From a virus, in the IMG/VR virus record IMGVR_UViG_3300007734_000662, positions 1-38,051 of that record: a stretch of DNA of 38,051 nt, one strand, 5' to 3'. Each line of letters begins with the position of its first letter. Position 1 is the first letter of the stretch. Shown piece by piece: positions 7,053 to 14,886 of this stretch. The translations under genes were made by a program, and so were the position numbers. The notes beneath the pieces were generated by a model. It ran no database searches. It was not told the DNA's origin and was given only the letters and a program-made list of their open reading frames with translations.

Positions 7053-7363
7053 TCTTTTATAACTGTGAAGAACTAGAAGCTAAACTTTATAAAGCTAGAA
7101 TGATTAATTTATATCTTACTATAGCATTAATCATATCCTTAATGGTTAATGTAGCATCAGCAGAATCAATCAACTGCACAACTTTTGGTACTTTAACAAC
7201 CTGTTCTAACGGTATGACTATTAATAGAATGGCCTTAGGCACAAACATCACTACACCTGAATTGCCGATCTTACCACCAATGGAGCAAATAGCACCTGCT
7301 ATGCTAGTTGCCCCATTTCCGCAAATTCAACCTATTGAGCCAATACCAGGCTTTAATAAGTAA
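7049..7363 (+). CDS. Small exported or membrane-anchored protein, unknown function
   Basis: This 104-aa protein has a hydrophobic helix at about residues 19-38 ending in NVASA, which looks like a signal peptide with cleavage before ESINC or a membrane anchor. The first 17 residues may be cytoplasmic, or translation may begin at the internal ATG for residue 18. The mature part has two cysteines (INCTTFGTLTTCSNG) that could form a disulphide, then a Pro-rich tail. It is the last gene of the plus-strand operon and abuts the stop of a minus-strand gene with no gap. A role in lysis (spanin-like) or in blocking superinfection is possible but unproven. Confidence 0.7.
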   Translation: MIFYNCEELEAKLYKARMINLYLTIALIISLMVNVASAESINCTTFGTLTTCSNGMTINRMALGTNITTPELPILPPMEQIAPAMLVAPFPQIQPIEPIPGFNK

Positions 7364-7525
7364 CTATTCAACTACTTCTTCAGCAGGCATCGCTTGAACT
7401 TGTGGGCCTGCTTGAAGTTGTATTTTTTGAATGACCGGAGCAACTTGGGTAAATTGACCAACTCCCAATGCGTTCATGATGATGTTTAGTTCTTCTAATG
7501 ACAATGTCAATGTAATTTCGTTCAT
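7364..7525 (-). CDS. 53-aa phage protein of the MNEITLTLSLEELN type
   Basis: This 53-aa protein begins MNEITLTLSLEELNIIMNAL, then has a GQFTQVAPVIQKIQLQA helix and an acidic end. The layout of a short beta strand followed by two helices is one I know from very common small phage proteins of unknown function found near lysis genes. Its ATG overlaps the lysozyme stop (ATGA), so it is the last gene of the late operon. Its stop codon is immediately adjacent to the stop of the plus-strand gene that ends at 7363. Confidence 0.75.
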   Translation of the reverse strand: MNEITLTLSLEELNIIMNALGVGQFTQVAPVIQKIQLQAGPQVQAMPAEEVVE

Positions 7526-7953
7526 GATAATATTAATTTTGCTTCTTTATTTCTACGAATAGTAAGACCTTTTAAGACCTTACCGCCTGCTTTATCCCAA
7601 CGTTTGATTTCAACCGCTGCGGAAATCCAATCACCTACATCAACTTTCTTTTTTAACGTTGATGAAGTATAACTACCAATGCCTAAATTATAAACAAAAT
7701 CTGCTATTGCAGCTTGTTTTTCCATATTAACTGTTGCTAGTATGGGTGAAGCCTTAATCGCTTGATTAAGCACCTCTAATGCCATTTTAATTAAATCTTC
7801 ATCAGCTTGGTTCTGTGTCCAAATCATTCCTTCTTTAATGCCTTTGGTTTGACCGTAACCTATCGTCCAAATCCCTGCTGGGCATTTATAACTGGTAAGT
7901 TTACATCCTTCTGATTCTTTAATGAGTTTGATTAATAATTCTAATGCCGACAT
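7522..7953 (-). CDS. Endolysin, GH24 lysozyme
   Basis: This 143-aa lysozyme of the T4/P21 type cuts peptidoglycan glycan chains at lysis. The active-site layout Glu-8-x-5-Thr is present (E15, position 24, T30, in SEGCKLTSY...PAGIWTIGYG), but the usual catalytic Asp at position 24 is Cys. This substitution occurs in other phage lysozymes of the CPAG type. There is no N-terminal signal peptide, so export should depend on the holin. The ATG at 7953 is used; a TTG one codon earlier is unlikely. It is coupled to the genes on both sides by stop-start overlaps. Confidence 0.93.
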   Translation of the reverse strand: MSALELLIKLIKESEGCKLTSYKCPAGIWTIGYGQTKGIKEGMIWTQNQADEDLIKMALEVLNQAIKASPILATVNMEKQAAIADFVYNLGIGSYTSSTLKKKVDVGDWISAAVEIKRWDKAGGKVLKGLTIRRNKEAKLILS

Positions 7954-8312
7954 CAATTTAAGAACCGTAATTTGTATAAAGTAGACAAGTAAGTTTCAAC
8001 AGCCGTATCAATTAAATTCTGAATAGGTGTATCATCCTTATCACATATTTTATATCGGTTGTCTTTTATCCACTTCACTTGCGTTTGCAATTCTGTGATA
8101 ATGCTTTGCCTGCTACTTTTAAAGCCTAAAATCTCAATGTTACTCATAAGACCATATTGGCCTTGATAAGCTTCAGCAATAGCATCAGCGTTTTCTACAA
8201 TTTCATTATAGAAAGTGTTTAACGCCATATGCTGGGCAAAAGATTTAGTTCTTAAATGCTCACGATGAGCAAGATCACGAGCCAAAAACAATAATGATAT
8301 TAAATGTTCCAT
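7953..8312 (-). CDS. DUF5856-like helical protein
   Basis: This 119-aa all-helical protein starts MEHLISLLFLARDLAHREHL and continues TKSFAQHMALNTFYNEIVEN and EAYQGQYGL. The spacing of His and Glu residues on amphipathic helices (H17, E18, H19, H28, E37 and others) is like a ferritin-type four-helix bundle and resembles the phage family DUF5856. The role is unknown. Its place between the holin-like genes and the lysozyme is unusual for the family. The family call is from memory of the motif. Confidence 0.7.
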   Translation of the reverse strand: MEHLISLLFLARDLAHREHLRTKSFAQHMALNTFYNEIVENADAIAEAYQGQYGLMSNIEILGFKSSRQSIITELQTQVKWIKDNRYKICDKDDTPIQNLIDTAVETYLSTLYKLRFLN

Positions 8313-8315
8313 CTT

Positions 8316-8549
8316 TTATCCTTTACCAAAAACGTATGCTATAACAGAGAAAATAGCGGCTACAGCAAAGACCACCCCTCCAAAGAAACCCTTGTTGTTT
8401 GCAGATTCTTTTTTAAGTTCATCTAAAGCTAAGAAAATACGATCCGATCTTCTTCTGGAATCTTCAAGTTCTTTATGAAGTTCTTGCGTAAGACCTTCAA
8501 TTTTTTGTTCTACTTTAGCCACTCGGCAGTTAAGATCAATATCTGTCAT
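8316..8549 (-). CDS. Coiled-coil protein with C-terminal membrane helix, XhlA-like
   Basis: This 77-aa protein has an N-terminal coiled coil (about 7-50, VAKVEQKIEGLTQELHKEL and on), a short charged link and one membrane helix (about 54-73, GGVVFAVAAIFSVIAYVFG). The build matches XhlA-type haemolysin-like accessory lysis proteins and some class III holins. It follows the holin-like gene by 11 bases with an AAGGA ribosome site and precedes DUF5856 and the lysozyme, so it probably helps membrane disruption at lysis. Confidence 0.78.
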   Translation of the reverse strand: MTDIDLNCRVAKVEQKIEGLTQELHKELEDSRRRSDRIFLALDELKKESANNKGFFGGVVFAVAAIFSVIAYVFGKG

Positions 8550-8560
8550 GGTTTTTCCTT

Positions 8561-8722
8561 TTAATCTTTTAAAACCAATCCTAATCCACCTGCAACTGCA
8601 CTGGCAAGTATCAAAAGCTGATCTATAGGCTTACCTAGATAAATGAATACTGAACCTGCAATGGCTGTTAAAAGCCAAATAAGCCCACGTTTAGTTGATG
8701 CTTCTGACCAGATTATTTTCAT
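8561..8722 (-). CDS. Candidate class II holin
   Basis: This 53-aa protein begins MKIIWSEASTKRGLIWLLTA, with one membrane helix (about 14-29), a short polar turn (GKPID) and a second helix (about 35-50) ending LVLKD. Two helices with a W-x-E-ASTKRG start match small phage holins found upstream of GH24 lysozymes. It would form the inner-membrane pores that release the lysozyme. Its ATG overlaps the stop of the collar fibre gene (ATGA). The call rests on size, topology and position. Confidence 0.78.
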   Translation of the reverse strand: MKIIWSEASTKRGLIWLLTAIAGSVFIYLGKPIDQLLILASAVAGGLGLVLKD

Positions 8723-9666
8723 GTTTTTATGATATACATCATTGCTACGTTTTTAGGACGGGTTTCAGCGCCAGACGCAATTTGAATACCAGTTGTATTT
8801 GATTGAATATCTGCAACGCCTGTGCCTGTAGTTGCGCCAGTAGGTGCAGCTGACCCTGATGAACCACCGTTTCCACTACCCTGATTATTAGTGTATGAAT
8901 GTGTATGACCTGCATCAGTATGTGTATGTCCAGGATCGGTAATTGTAATCGGGCCAACTAAATCTGCTTGAGTAGAACCTAAGACACGGCCTACATCAAC
9001 CCCAGCGCTATTATCCCAACCACGAACAAAATAACCCCTTAAATCAGGAAGGTTGAAAGTCGTTGTGCCATCGCCTGCTCCGTATAAAATACCACAGACA
9101 CCAAAAAGATTAAGATAAGTTGTTCTTGATACGGCTGCACCATTACATTCTAAGTACCCTAAAGGCACTACGTTACCAGCATAAGCAGCTACATGACCAA
9201 CAGGGCCAGCAGTTCCCGTAATATTAATAGGCCAGTTAGCACCAAAATCAGTAGTGTCTTGTGAAGCAGTAAAATTAACGCCATTCCAACCCATGAAGAT
9301 GTCGGTGTTAGATTGTGAAGTAGACGTACCTGCAAATACATAAGGGGGCGCAAACGATGTCGGAGCATTGACACCGTAAATGTTATCAAAGGTTGAGATA
9401 GCAGGGCCATTAGTTTCACCAGCTAATGGAGCGCCTTGCAATACCAACTTGTAAATACCATCTAACCAAATTTCACCGCCTGTTTCACCTCTAGCGTTTA
9501 GAACTATAGGGTTAGGCCAAGGTGTTGTAGCCGCTCCGTCTTGATAAGCAGTTAATGGTGTAGAAGTGCCAGCAGCGTAGAACCAAATAAGACCACCATT
9601 TAGGAAAGTCCCATCATCGCTAAACTGAGCGTTTTGTAGAATCGGTGATAAGTATGCTTGAGTCAT
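8719..9666 (-). CDS. Tail fibre protein with phage collar domain
   Basis: This 315-aa fibre protein has an N-terminal virion-attachment-like domain (about 1-105, LNGGLIWFYAAGTSTPLTAY and INGEIWLDGIYK-like strands), a linker, then a Phage_Collar-type domain from about residue 155 (GHVAAYAGNVVPLGYLECNG, then FNLPDLRGYFVRGWDN). A His-rich DPGHTHTDAGHTH segment near 245-258 is typical for metal-binding fibre tips of this family. It probably contacts the host surface. It is the last structural gene before the lysis cassette. Confidence 0.88.
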   Translation of the reverse strand: MTQAYLSPILQNAQFSDDGTFLNGGLIWFYAAGTSTPLTAYQDGAATTPWPNPIVLNARGETGGEIWLDGIYKLVLQGAPLAGETNGPAISTFDNIYGVNAPTSFAPPYVFAGTSTSQSNTDIFMGWNGVNFTASQDTTDFGANWPINITGTAGPVGHVAAYAGNVVPLGYLECNGAAVSRTTYLNLFGVCGILYGAGDGTTTFNLPDLRGYFVRGWDNSAGVDVGRVLGSTQADLVGPITITDPGHTHTDAGHTHSYTNNQGSGNGGSSGSAAPTGATTGTGVADIQSNTTGIQIASGAETRPKNVAMMYIIKT

Positions 9667-9693
9667 TTTAATTCCTAAAAATATGGTTGTTCA

Positions 9694-11349
9694 TTATCTT
9701 CTACCTTGTTGCGCTGCGCCTGCACCGACAGAACCAACATATGGGCCCATTCGAGATAAGCCTTGACCAACTGCGCCTCGTATAGGCCCTGCTTCTTTTA
9801 ACAATTGTTCAACCATCATTCTTTGAAAGGCAGGAGTATAAAAATGCGCACCTCCGTAATGTTTCAGTAACGCACCAGGAATTGCACCCGCAAGATCGCC
9901 TGCTAGTTCATTAAAACCTCTAGTTGCGTTTAATCTTTCAGCCGAGCCTGATGAAGGAAGTTTGTTACCTATAATTTCTTGCGCCCTTCTAGCTTCAACT
10001 TGCATAGGCATTTCACCTTCAGCGTAACCCACACGATTTTTACCTCGCAAAGCTTGTAGAAGCGAAGCTGGCGTAGCCATTTCATGGCTTACGCTTGATG
10101 TCATTGCAGTTTCCATTCGTTTAGCATCACGATACGCATTATCCGCAGCGTTTAATGCTTCTGCATAACGTGGATTTTGCGCCTCCATCATTTGCTTAAT
10201 CAGGCTTGCGGCTTCTTTAGCTGCATCGCCAACAAGGTTTTCATCAGCGGATGGACTTTTTCTATATTTGTCACTAAGTACACGTAATTCAGATAACATT
10301 TGTTTTATTGAGCTACCATTTAATCTTTGGCCTTCTTTAAAACGATTAATTACACTGTAATCTATTAGTTTTGCTATTTGTTTAGCTCGATCGTCAGGCG
10401 CTCCTTTTCCTGCAAAATCTTTAATATTTTGAAGCCCTAATGCAAGCTCAGGTGTCATTTCACCGCTAGTTTGAAGTGCTAAATTATCATAAGCTTTACT
10501 AGCCGCTTCTTTAACAGCCTTATACCCTGATGAATCAGGTTTAATTTTACCTAAATCAACAAGCTCGCGTTGAACAGCGGCTTGACCTGGCAATGCAGCT
10601 TCTTGACTTGGCGCAGTGCGAATACCTTTATTTAAAGTGTCAACAATACCTTGAAGTGTAGAAGTGTTAAAACTTTCTAATGCTCTTTTTTGAGCTTCAT
10701 TAATATGACCACCTAAAAAGGGTAAGGCAGTTAATTTTTCTTCAAAAGCTTTAGGCGTTCCACCTAATGCTTGACCAATAGTAGGTTCACCGCCAGCTTC
10801 AACAAATTCTTTAACGCCAGGTGCAGCAACAGGGCCTCTAAACATAGCGCCTAATCCTTTAGCAACACTTTCGCCAACACCTTGACCAGCAGCGCCATAC
10901 ATTCCAGCTTTAGCACGATCTTCAGGTGATAATGCAGCAGCAGTCCCACCAGCGCCTAATACACGCATTAGGAATGGTAATTTACCCATAGGGGTCATAG
11001 CAGTTGCTTCAGCAGCAATATTTACACCTAACCCACCTAAAGCTGCAGGGAGCCCTGCTTCTTGCATATAGGCTTCACCAGCTCTTAATTTAGCAATATC
11101 TTCTTCAGATAAATCAGCAAATAATCCTTTTAGCCCTGTTGCAGCTTTAGTTAATGCGATGTTTGCGCCTCGTCCCGTTCGCATCAATGCACTTTCTTGA
11201 GCTGGATATTTAGGTACGCCATAAGCTTCCCAAGGAGATGGTGTTACTTGAGCAGCTTGTTTACCTGTAGCAATATTAAAGGCTTGTGAAAACGCATCAT
11301 TAACTTGCGGTTTAGAATTAAACGCTGCGGTAAATTCTTCATCATTCAT
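9694..11349 (-). CDS. DNA ejection protein, P22 gp16-like by position
   Basis: This 551-aa protein is rich in Ala and Gly, with predicted helices and a small hydrophobic Gly/Ala patch near 95-175 (LPAALGGLGVNIAAEATAM and similar). I do not recognise a family from sequence alone. In P22 the third ejection protein, gp16 (609 aa), follows gp7 and gp20; here the third gene in the same order and of similar size is this one. Such proteins are packed in the capsid and pass into the host at infection to help DNA cross the envelope. The start codon follows the upstream stop by two bases. Confidence 0.72.
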   Translation of the reverse strand: MNDEEFTAAFNSKPQVNDAFSQAFNIATGKQAAQVTPSPWEAYGVPKYPAQESALMRTGRGANIALTKAATGLKGLFADLSEEDIAKLRAGEAYMQEAGLPAALGGLGVNIAAEATAMTPMGKLPFLMRVLGAGGTAAALSPEDRAKAGMYGAAGQGVGESVAKGLGAMFRGPVAAPGVKEFVEAGGEPTIGQALGGTPKAFEEKLTALPFLGGHINEAQKRALESFNTSTLQGIVDTLNKGIRTAPSQEAALPGQAAVQRELVDLGKIKPDSSGYKAVKEAASKAYDNLALQTSGEMTPELALGLQNIKDFAGKGAPDDRAKQIAKLIDYSVINRFKEGQRLNGSSIKQMLSELRVLSDKYRKSPSADENLVGDAAKEAASLIKQMMEAQNPRYAEALNAADNAYRDAKRMETAMTSSVSHEMATPASLLQALRGKNRVGYAEGEMPMQVEARRAQEIIGNKLPSSGSAERLNATRGFNELAGDLAGAIPGALLKHYGGAHFYTPAFQRMMVEQLLKEAGPIRGAVGQGLSRMGPYVGSVGAGAAQQGRR

Positions 11350-11351
11350 GG

Positions 11352-12746
11352 CTATTGACCTTTATTTCGATTAGCACGAACTTTCATTGCAGTTTCATGA
11401 GTAATTTTACCTTCTCTACCCAAATCTAACAATTCAGCATCTGAATATTTACCGTATTTTCCAATATAACGTTGTTCTTTTTTAAACCATTCTTCAAATG
11501 CTGCCATTTTTTGATCGATAGTCATATCAGATTCAAGATTACCAACTTGTTTTAATCGTTGCGCTAATTCTTTATCTGATTGCGATCCTGGTGCAAAAGG
11601 TACAGTATTAGCCATATCATTTGCGACAACCGCTAAAGCTGATTGAATATCGCCTGATGCTAAAGATTCACCTATAGTTTGACCAAATCTATTAGTCCAA
11701 TATTCAATATCACTTCCTATTGAGCCTTTAACCAAATCTCGGATATGATTAATGTCAGGAAGCGTTTCAAATGAGTTAAGCGATTTATTGATTGTCTGCT
11801 GTTCTTCAGCTTGTTGTTTAGCCGTAATTATTGCGCCTTCTTTTTCAGCAGTTTGTTTAATTTGTAAATCTCTAGCTTGTTCAGGGTTTACAATTGCGCT
11901 TCCTTGTTCTGGAGGAAGAGTATTCAATAAATCATTTCGCGCTTTAATAAGTGCTTCTCTTGCTGTTGGTTCTTGTACAGTAGTTAGCAATGTATTTATT
12001 GAATTAAGCTGTGCAGTCATTTCATCAGGCATTTGCATTTGAGAAGTGCCTCCCAATGCAGGTATCTTTTGATATGCTCCAACAACTCCTGGCACTTGTT
12101 CAACACCGCCATATTGTTGCTGCGCAGTCATTGGAACACCTACATTAACTCTAGCTTGTTGTTCTGCTGTTGTTTTAGCTGATTCCTGCAAAGCTTGAAG
12201 CCTACGCGTAAATACATTTAATCCAGCAGAAGCGGTTTCAACAGCTTCAGGAGATATAGTATTAGGATCATAAGGAGGATAATTTTTATCTATTAATCCT
12301 TGTTGTTGAAAATTTGATAAAGCTTGTCCGCTTTCAGAATGAAACATTTGAAGTGCTTGATCTTGAGGAACACCTTTAGCTAATCTTTCATAATACATAT
12401 CAACAATTGGAACGGCTACTTGCGCTCTTATTTTTGCACGTTCACGATCCATTTTATCTTCAATTTCACCAGTTTGTGCTTGTTGATGACGCATCCCCAT
12501 CATAGCTTGTTGCATTTCCAACTGGTTTTTCATTGCCGTTTGTGCGTATTCAGGGCTGATAGCCCCGATCGCTTGATACGATGGGTTAGCTTGTTGAGCA
12601 TATAAAGCTTTTAACCCTTCACGCTCTTGTTGCGCTCTACGGGCATTTTCTAAAGAAATATTTGAAGCTAAACCTTCGTTTAAGGTTTTTTGTGCATTAG
12701 GATATGCTTCCCATTGCATTTTTAAAATTTCAGTTAAATCAGACAT
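11352..12746 (-). CDS. DNA ejection protein, P22 gp20-like by position
   Basis: This Gln- and Ala-rich, largely helical protein of 464 aa starts MSDLTEILKMQWEAY; two adjacent ATGs could add one residue. It contains coiled-coil-like runs such as NQLEMQQAMMGMRHQQAQTG. The size (P22 gp20 is 471 aa) and place as second of three ejection genes support the call, while sequence similarity is not obvious by eye. Glycines and charged residues are typical of virion proteins that unfold to pass the portal. It is probably packaged in the capsid. Confidence 0.72.
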   Translation of the reverse strand: MSDLTEILKMQWEAYPNAQKTLNEGLASNISLENARRAQQEREGLKALYAQQANPSYQAIGAISPEYAQTAMKNQLEMQQAMMGMRHQQAQTGEIEDKMDRERAKIRAQVAVPIVDMYYERLAKGVPQDQALQMFHSESGQALSNFQQQGLIDKNYPPYDPNTISPEAVETASAGLNVFTRRLQALQESAKTTAEQQARVNVGVPMTAQQQYGGVEQVPGVVGAYQKIPALGGTSQMQMPDEMTAQLNSINTLLTTVQEPTAREALIKARNDLLNTLPPEQGSAIVNPEQARDLQIKQTAEKEGAIITAKQQAEEQQTINKSLNSFETLPDINHIRDLVKGSIGSDIEYWTNRFGQTIGESLASGDIQSALAVVANDMANTVPFAPGSQSDKELAQRLKQVGNLESDMTIDQKMAAFEEWFKKEQRYIGKYGKYSDAELLDLGREGKITHETAMKVRANRNKGQ

Positions 12747-12770
12747 CAATAATTCCTTAATTCAATATTA

Positions 12771-13511
12771 TTAGACAGAGCCAATCCCTTGTAATCCGCT
12801 CCAATCGCTATACATTTGACCACCTAATTTAGCTAATCCAGGTATTGCACTAGCAGCGCCAGTCCATCCAGCTGATGCGCCAGCAGCATTAGCAGCGCCT
12901 AATGCCTGATAAGCTGGAGCCATTGCATTAGCAGCGCCTACACCTATTTGACCTAAGCCTAATACAGAGTTTTGACCTAACTTGGCAGGTTCTAAATACA
13001 TCGTACCAATTTGTGCTTTCTGACTTAAATCTTGATTAAATGCTGTACCATAGGCTTTTTGCGCTCTTTCCCAAGCCGATTGATAACCTTGAGCAGCTTG
13101 CCCTTGCGCATAATTGTTCATGGCTTGACCAGCTGCACCGGATAACAAGCCACCTTTAGAAGCTGCACTTTGTTGAACACCTTGCAAACCTTGTTGCAAT
13201 TGAAATTGATAGCCTGGCGTTGCTTGTAGTTCAGCTAAATTTCTTACTATCGGTGTGTATAAAGGACTTTGTCTGTAGTCCTCCATACCATATCGTGAGG
13301 TCAGATAAGGTAGATTAGCTTCATATCCTGTAGCCCCAACTTCACCTAAATGCGTGTAGGGTTTGATGTCTTTTTGAGCATTGCCATAGACTTTCTTAGT
13401 CCATTCTAATTGTTCTCGCGCATTTTGAGCTTGTGCGCTTGAAGCAGCAGATTGCCCTGCCGCACCTAAAGCGCCTGATGCTACACCTGCCGCTGCTATT
13501 CCCCAAGGCAT
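12771..13511 (-). CDS. DNA transfer/ejection protein, P22 gp7-like
   Basis: This 246-aa protein is rich in Ala, Gly and Gln. It starts with a hydrophobic small-residue segment (MPWGIAAAGVASGALGAAGQ), and its core carries TPGYQFQLQQGLQGVQQSAA then GLLSGAAGQAMNNYAQG. That core is a hallmark of P22 gp7-type DNA transfer proteins. These are capsid-packed proteins ejected into the cell to form part of a trans-envelope channel. A strong GGAGG five bases before the ATG sets the start. It overlaps the end of the upstream hydroxylase gene by 16 bases. Confidence 0.85.
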   Translation of the reverse strand: MPWGIAAAGVASGALGAAGQSAASSAQAQNAREQLEWTKKVYGNAQKDIKPYTHLGEVGATGYEANLPYLTSRYGMEDYRQSPLYTPIVRNLAELQATPGYQFQLQQGLQGVQQSAASKGGLLSGAAGQAMNNYAQGQAAQGYQSAWERAQKAYGTAFNQDLSQKAQIGTMYLEPAKLGQNSVLGLGQIGVGAANAMAPAYQALGAANAAGASAGWTGAASAIPGLAKLGGQMYSDWSGLQGIGSV

Positions 13512-14071
13512 AAAAACCTCCTATCTGATTTAATACAGAAAATTAATGTGATCCGGTCAACCGGAGAATTATTACGCACCCAATGAACGGCTTGGTTATT
13601 AAACCAATAGACTTCACCTGGTGGAGATATATGCTCTCCTTCTTCAAAACAGAACGCTTGATCTGGATGGCTTTCTAACTGTACTGCATATTTGTCATAA
13701 TACTTGGCGTGCCAAGTAGTATCAGTATGGGGTTTGCATAATCCACCAGGAGGAATTTTAGATATTAAGATTCCACCTAATTCTTCACCTTTCATGGTAG
13801 TCATTAACTGAAAGGCTAAATCCTTAATAGCTGGAAGGCTATCTGCTTCTTTATACCAGCATGAACGGTGTTCCCCATTGAACTTAGTCCAATCACCACC
13901 GTCATACTCAGCAAGATCGCGGAATCTAACATGAATATCCTCAAATCCATAATGAGGACTAGAAGGTGTATTAGTTCTGATAGGGTTTCTGTTCCAAAGC
14001 TGAGGATTACGTTTTAACTGTAACAGTATCTGCGTAATATCTACATTAGCAATGGCCATAATATTATTCAT
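13496..14071 (-). CDS. Aspartyl/asparaginyl beta-hydroxylase-like 2OG-Fe(II) oxygenase
   Basis: This 191-aa protein fits the Asp/Asn beta-hydroxylase fold (a 2-oxoglutarate and iron dependent oxygenase). The iron-binding triad is visible as H115-x-D117 (KPHTDTTWH) and H163 (NQAVHWVRNNS), with R173 placed to bind 2-oxoglutarate. A Gly/Pro turn and acidic strand lie between them as expected. The substrate is unknown and could be a virion protein, a host protein or a small molecule. It is translationally coupled to the sulfotransferase-like gene (ATGA) and has a good AGAGGAA ribosome site. The fold is well supported; the role is not. Confidence 0.87.
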   Translation of the reverse strand: MNNIMAIANVDITQILLQLKRNPQLWNRNPIRTNTPSSPHYGFEDIHVRFRDLAEYDGGDWTKFNGEHRSCWYKEADSLPAIKDLAFQLMTTMKGEELGGILISKIPPGGLCKPHTDTTWHAKYYDKYAVQLESHPDQAFCFEEGEHISPPGEVYWFNNQAVHWVRNNSPVDRITLIFCIKSDRRFLCLGE

Positions 14072-14544
14072 ACTATTCCTCTGACACGTTCAATAGCTGC
14101 GGTATTCTGTATATTCATTTGACATAACATTTTATGCCGTTCTTGGTTAAGTTCTTTGCGAAGCAAATAGTAGTATGCTTCTGACATAATTTCGTAATTA
14201 AACAAGTCTTTATAAGCTATTCTATACCCTTTAAGTTGAATCATCAAATCAGCCGAATATGAAGGCATCGCTTTAAAGCCTAGCTCTGCTATTGATTGAT
14301 TTATTTCATCAAAAGGACGGTCTATAATTAGCTTTTTAGCAGAGTGTAGATTAAGTTCATCCACTCTATTAAATGCACTGGTTTCAGCAATTCCTAAAGT
14401 TCCGTTATACGCCATCGCATCTAAATCAGTCGTATGGTAATCCATAGCTGATTCATGGATACACAATGAAGTATCAGTTGTCAGCAAGTTAGAAACCCAT
14501 GCTGTTCCTGATCTAGGAAGTGCTAAAACCATAAAGTCGATCAT
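14068..14544 (-). CDS. Sulfotransferase-like P-loop protein
   Basis: This 158-aa protein opens with MVLALPRSGTAWVSNLL, the 5'-phosphosulfate-binding loop of sulfotransferases (normally PRSGTTW), which binds the sulfate donor PAPS. It is short for the family (usually 250 or more), and the later 3'-phosphate-binding motif is not clear, so it may be a minimal or divergent enzyme. The predicted reaction is transfer of sulfate to a sugar or protein hydroxyl. It is coupled to the 2OG oxygenase gene by ATGA, so the two may act in sequence. The assignment rests mainly on the N-terminal loop. Confidence 0.75.
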   Translation of the reverse strand: MIDFMVLALPRSGTAWVSNLLTTDTSLCIHESAMDYHTTDLDAMAYNGTLGIAETSAFNRVDELNLHSAKKLIIDRPFDEINQSIAELGFKAMPSYSADLMIQLKGYRIAYKDLFNYEIMSEAYYYLLRKELNQERHKMLCQMNIQNTAAIERVRGIV

Positions 14545-14559
14545 TTCTTTAAAGGCATC

Positions 14560-14886
14560 TTATTTATTCCAAGGTAAAGGTAATGAAATTTTAGTAGGCT
14601 TATTTTGTGCATCAATAACGTTTGCGATAAATGTTTCAAATCCAGTTACACCATCAATTCCCAATGCTGTTTGAACCCATCCAATAACATCATCTTGAGT
14701 TAATTCACCATAAGGTTTGTACTTAATATTAGGTGCAAATTGAAAATCAATTGAGCCTATTTGAGATATTAAAATGATTCCATCAGAACCGTTTATACAC
14801 CAATAAACTTTAGTTACATAATTATCTAATGTTTCAGCATCAGGTTGACATTCAATATTTGTAATCTTCCATGTATATTCAATCAT
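14560..14886 (-). CDS. DUF7936-like phage protein
   Basis: This 108-aa small beta-rich protein starts MIEYTWKITNIEC, then has TKVYWCINGSDG strands, PYGELTQDDVIGWVQTALG and an end with LPLPW. This pattern is common in genes immediately downstream of phage tail fibres and is now grouped, as far as I recall, as DUF7936. It may be a fibre chaperone or a virion accessory protein; no function is proven. Its start touches the stop of the long fibre gene. Confidence 0.75.
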   Translation of the reverse strand: MIEYTWKITNIECQPDAETLDNYVTKVYWCINGSDGIILISQIGSIDFQFAPNIKYKPYGELTQDDVIGWVQTALGIDGVTGFETFIANVIDAQNKPTKISLPLPWNK

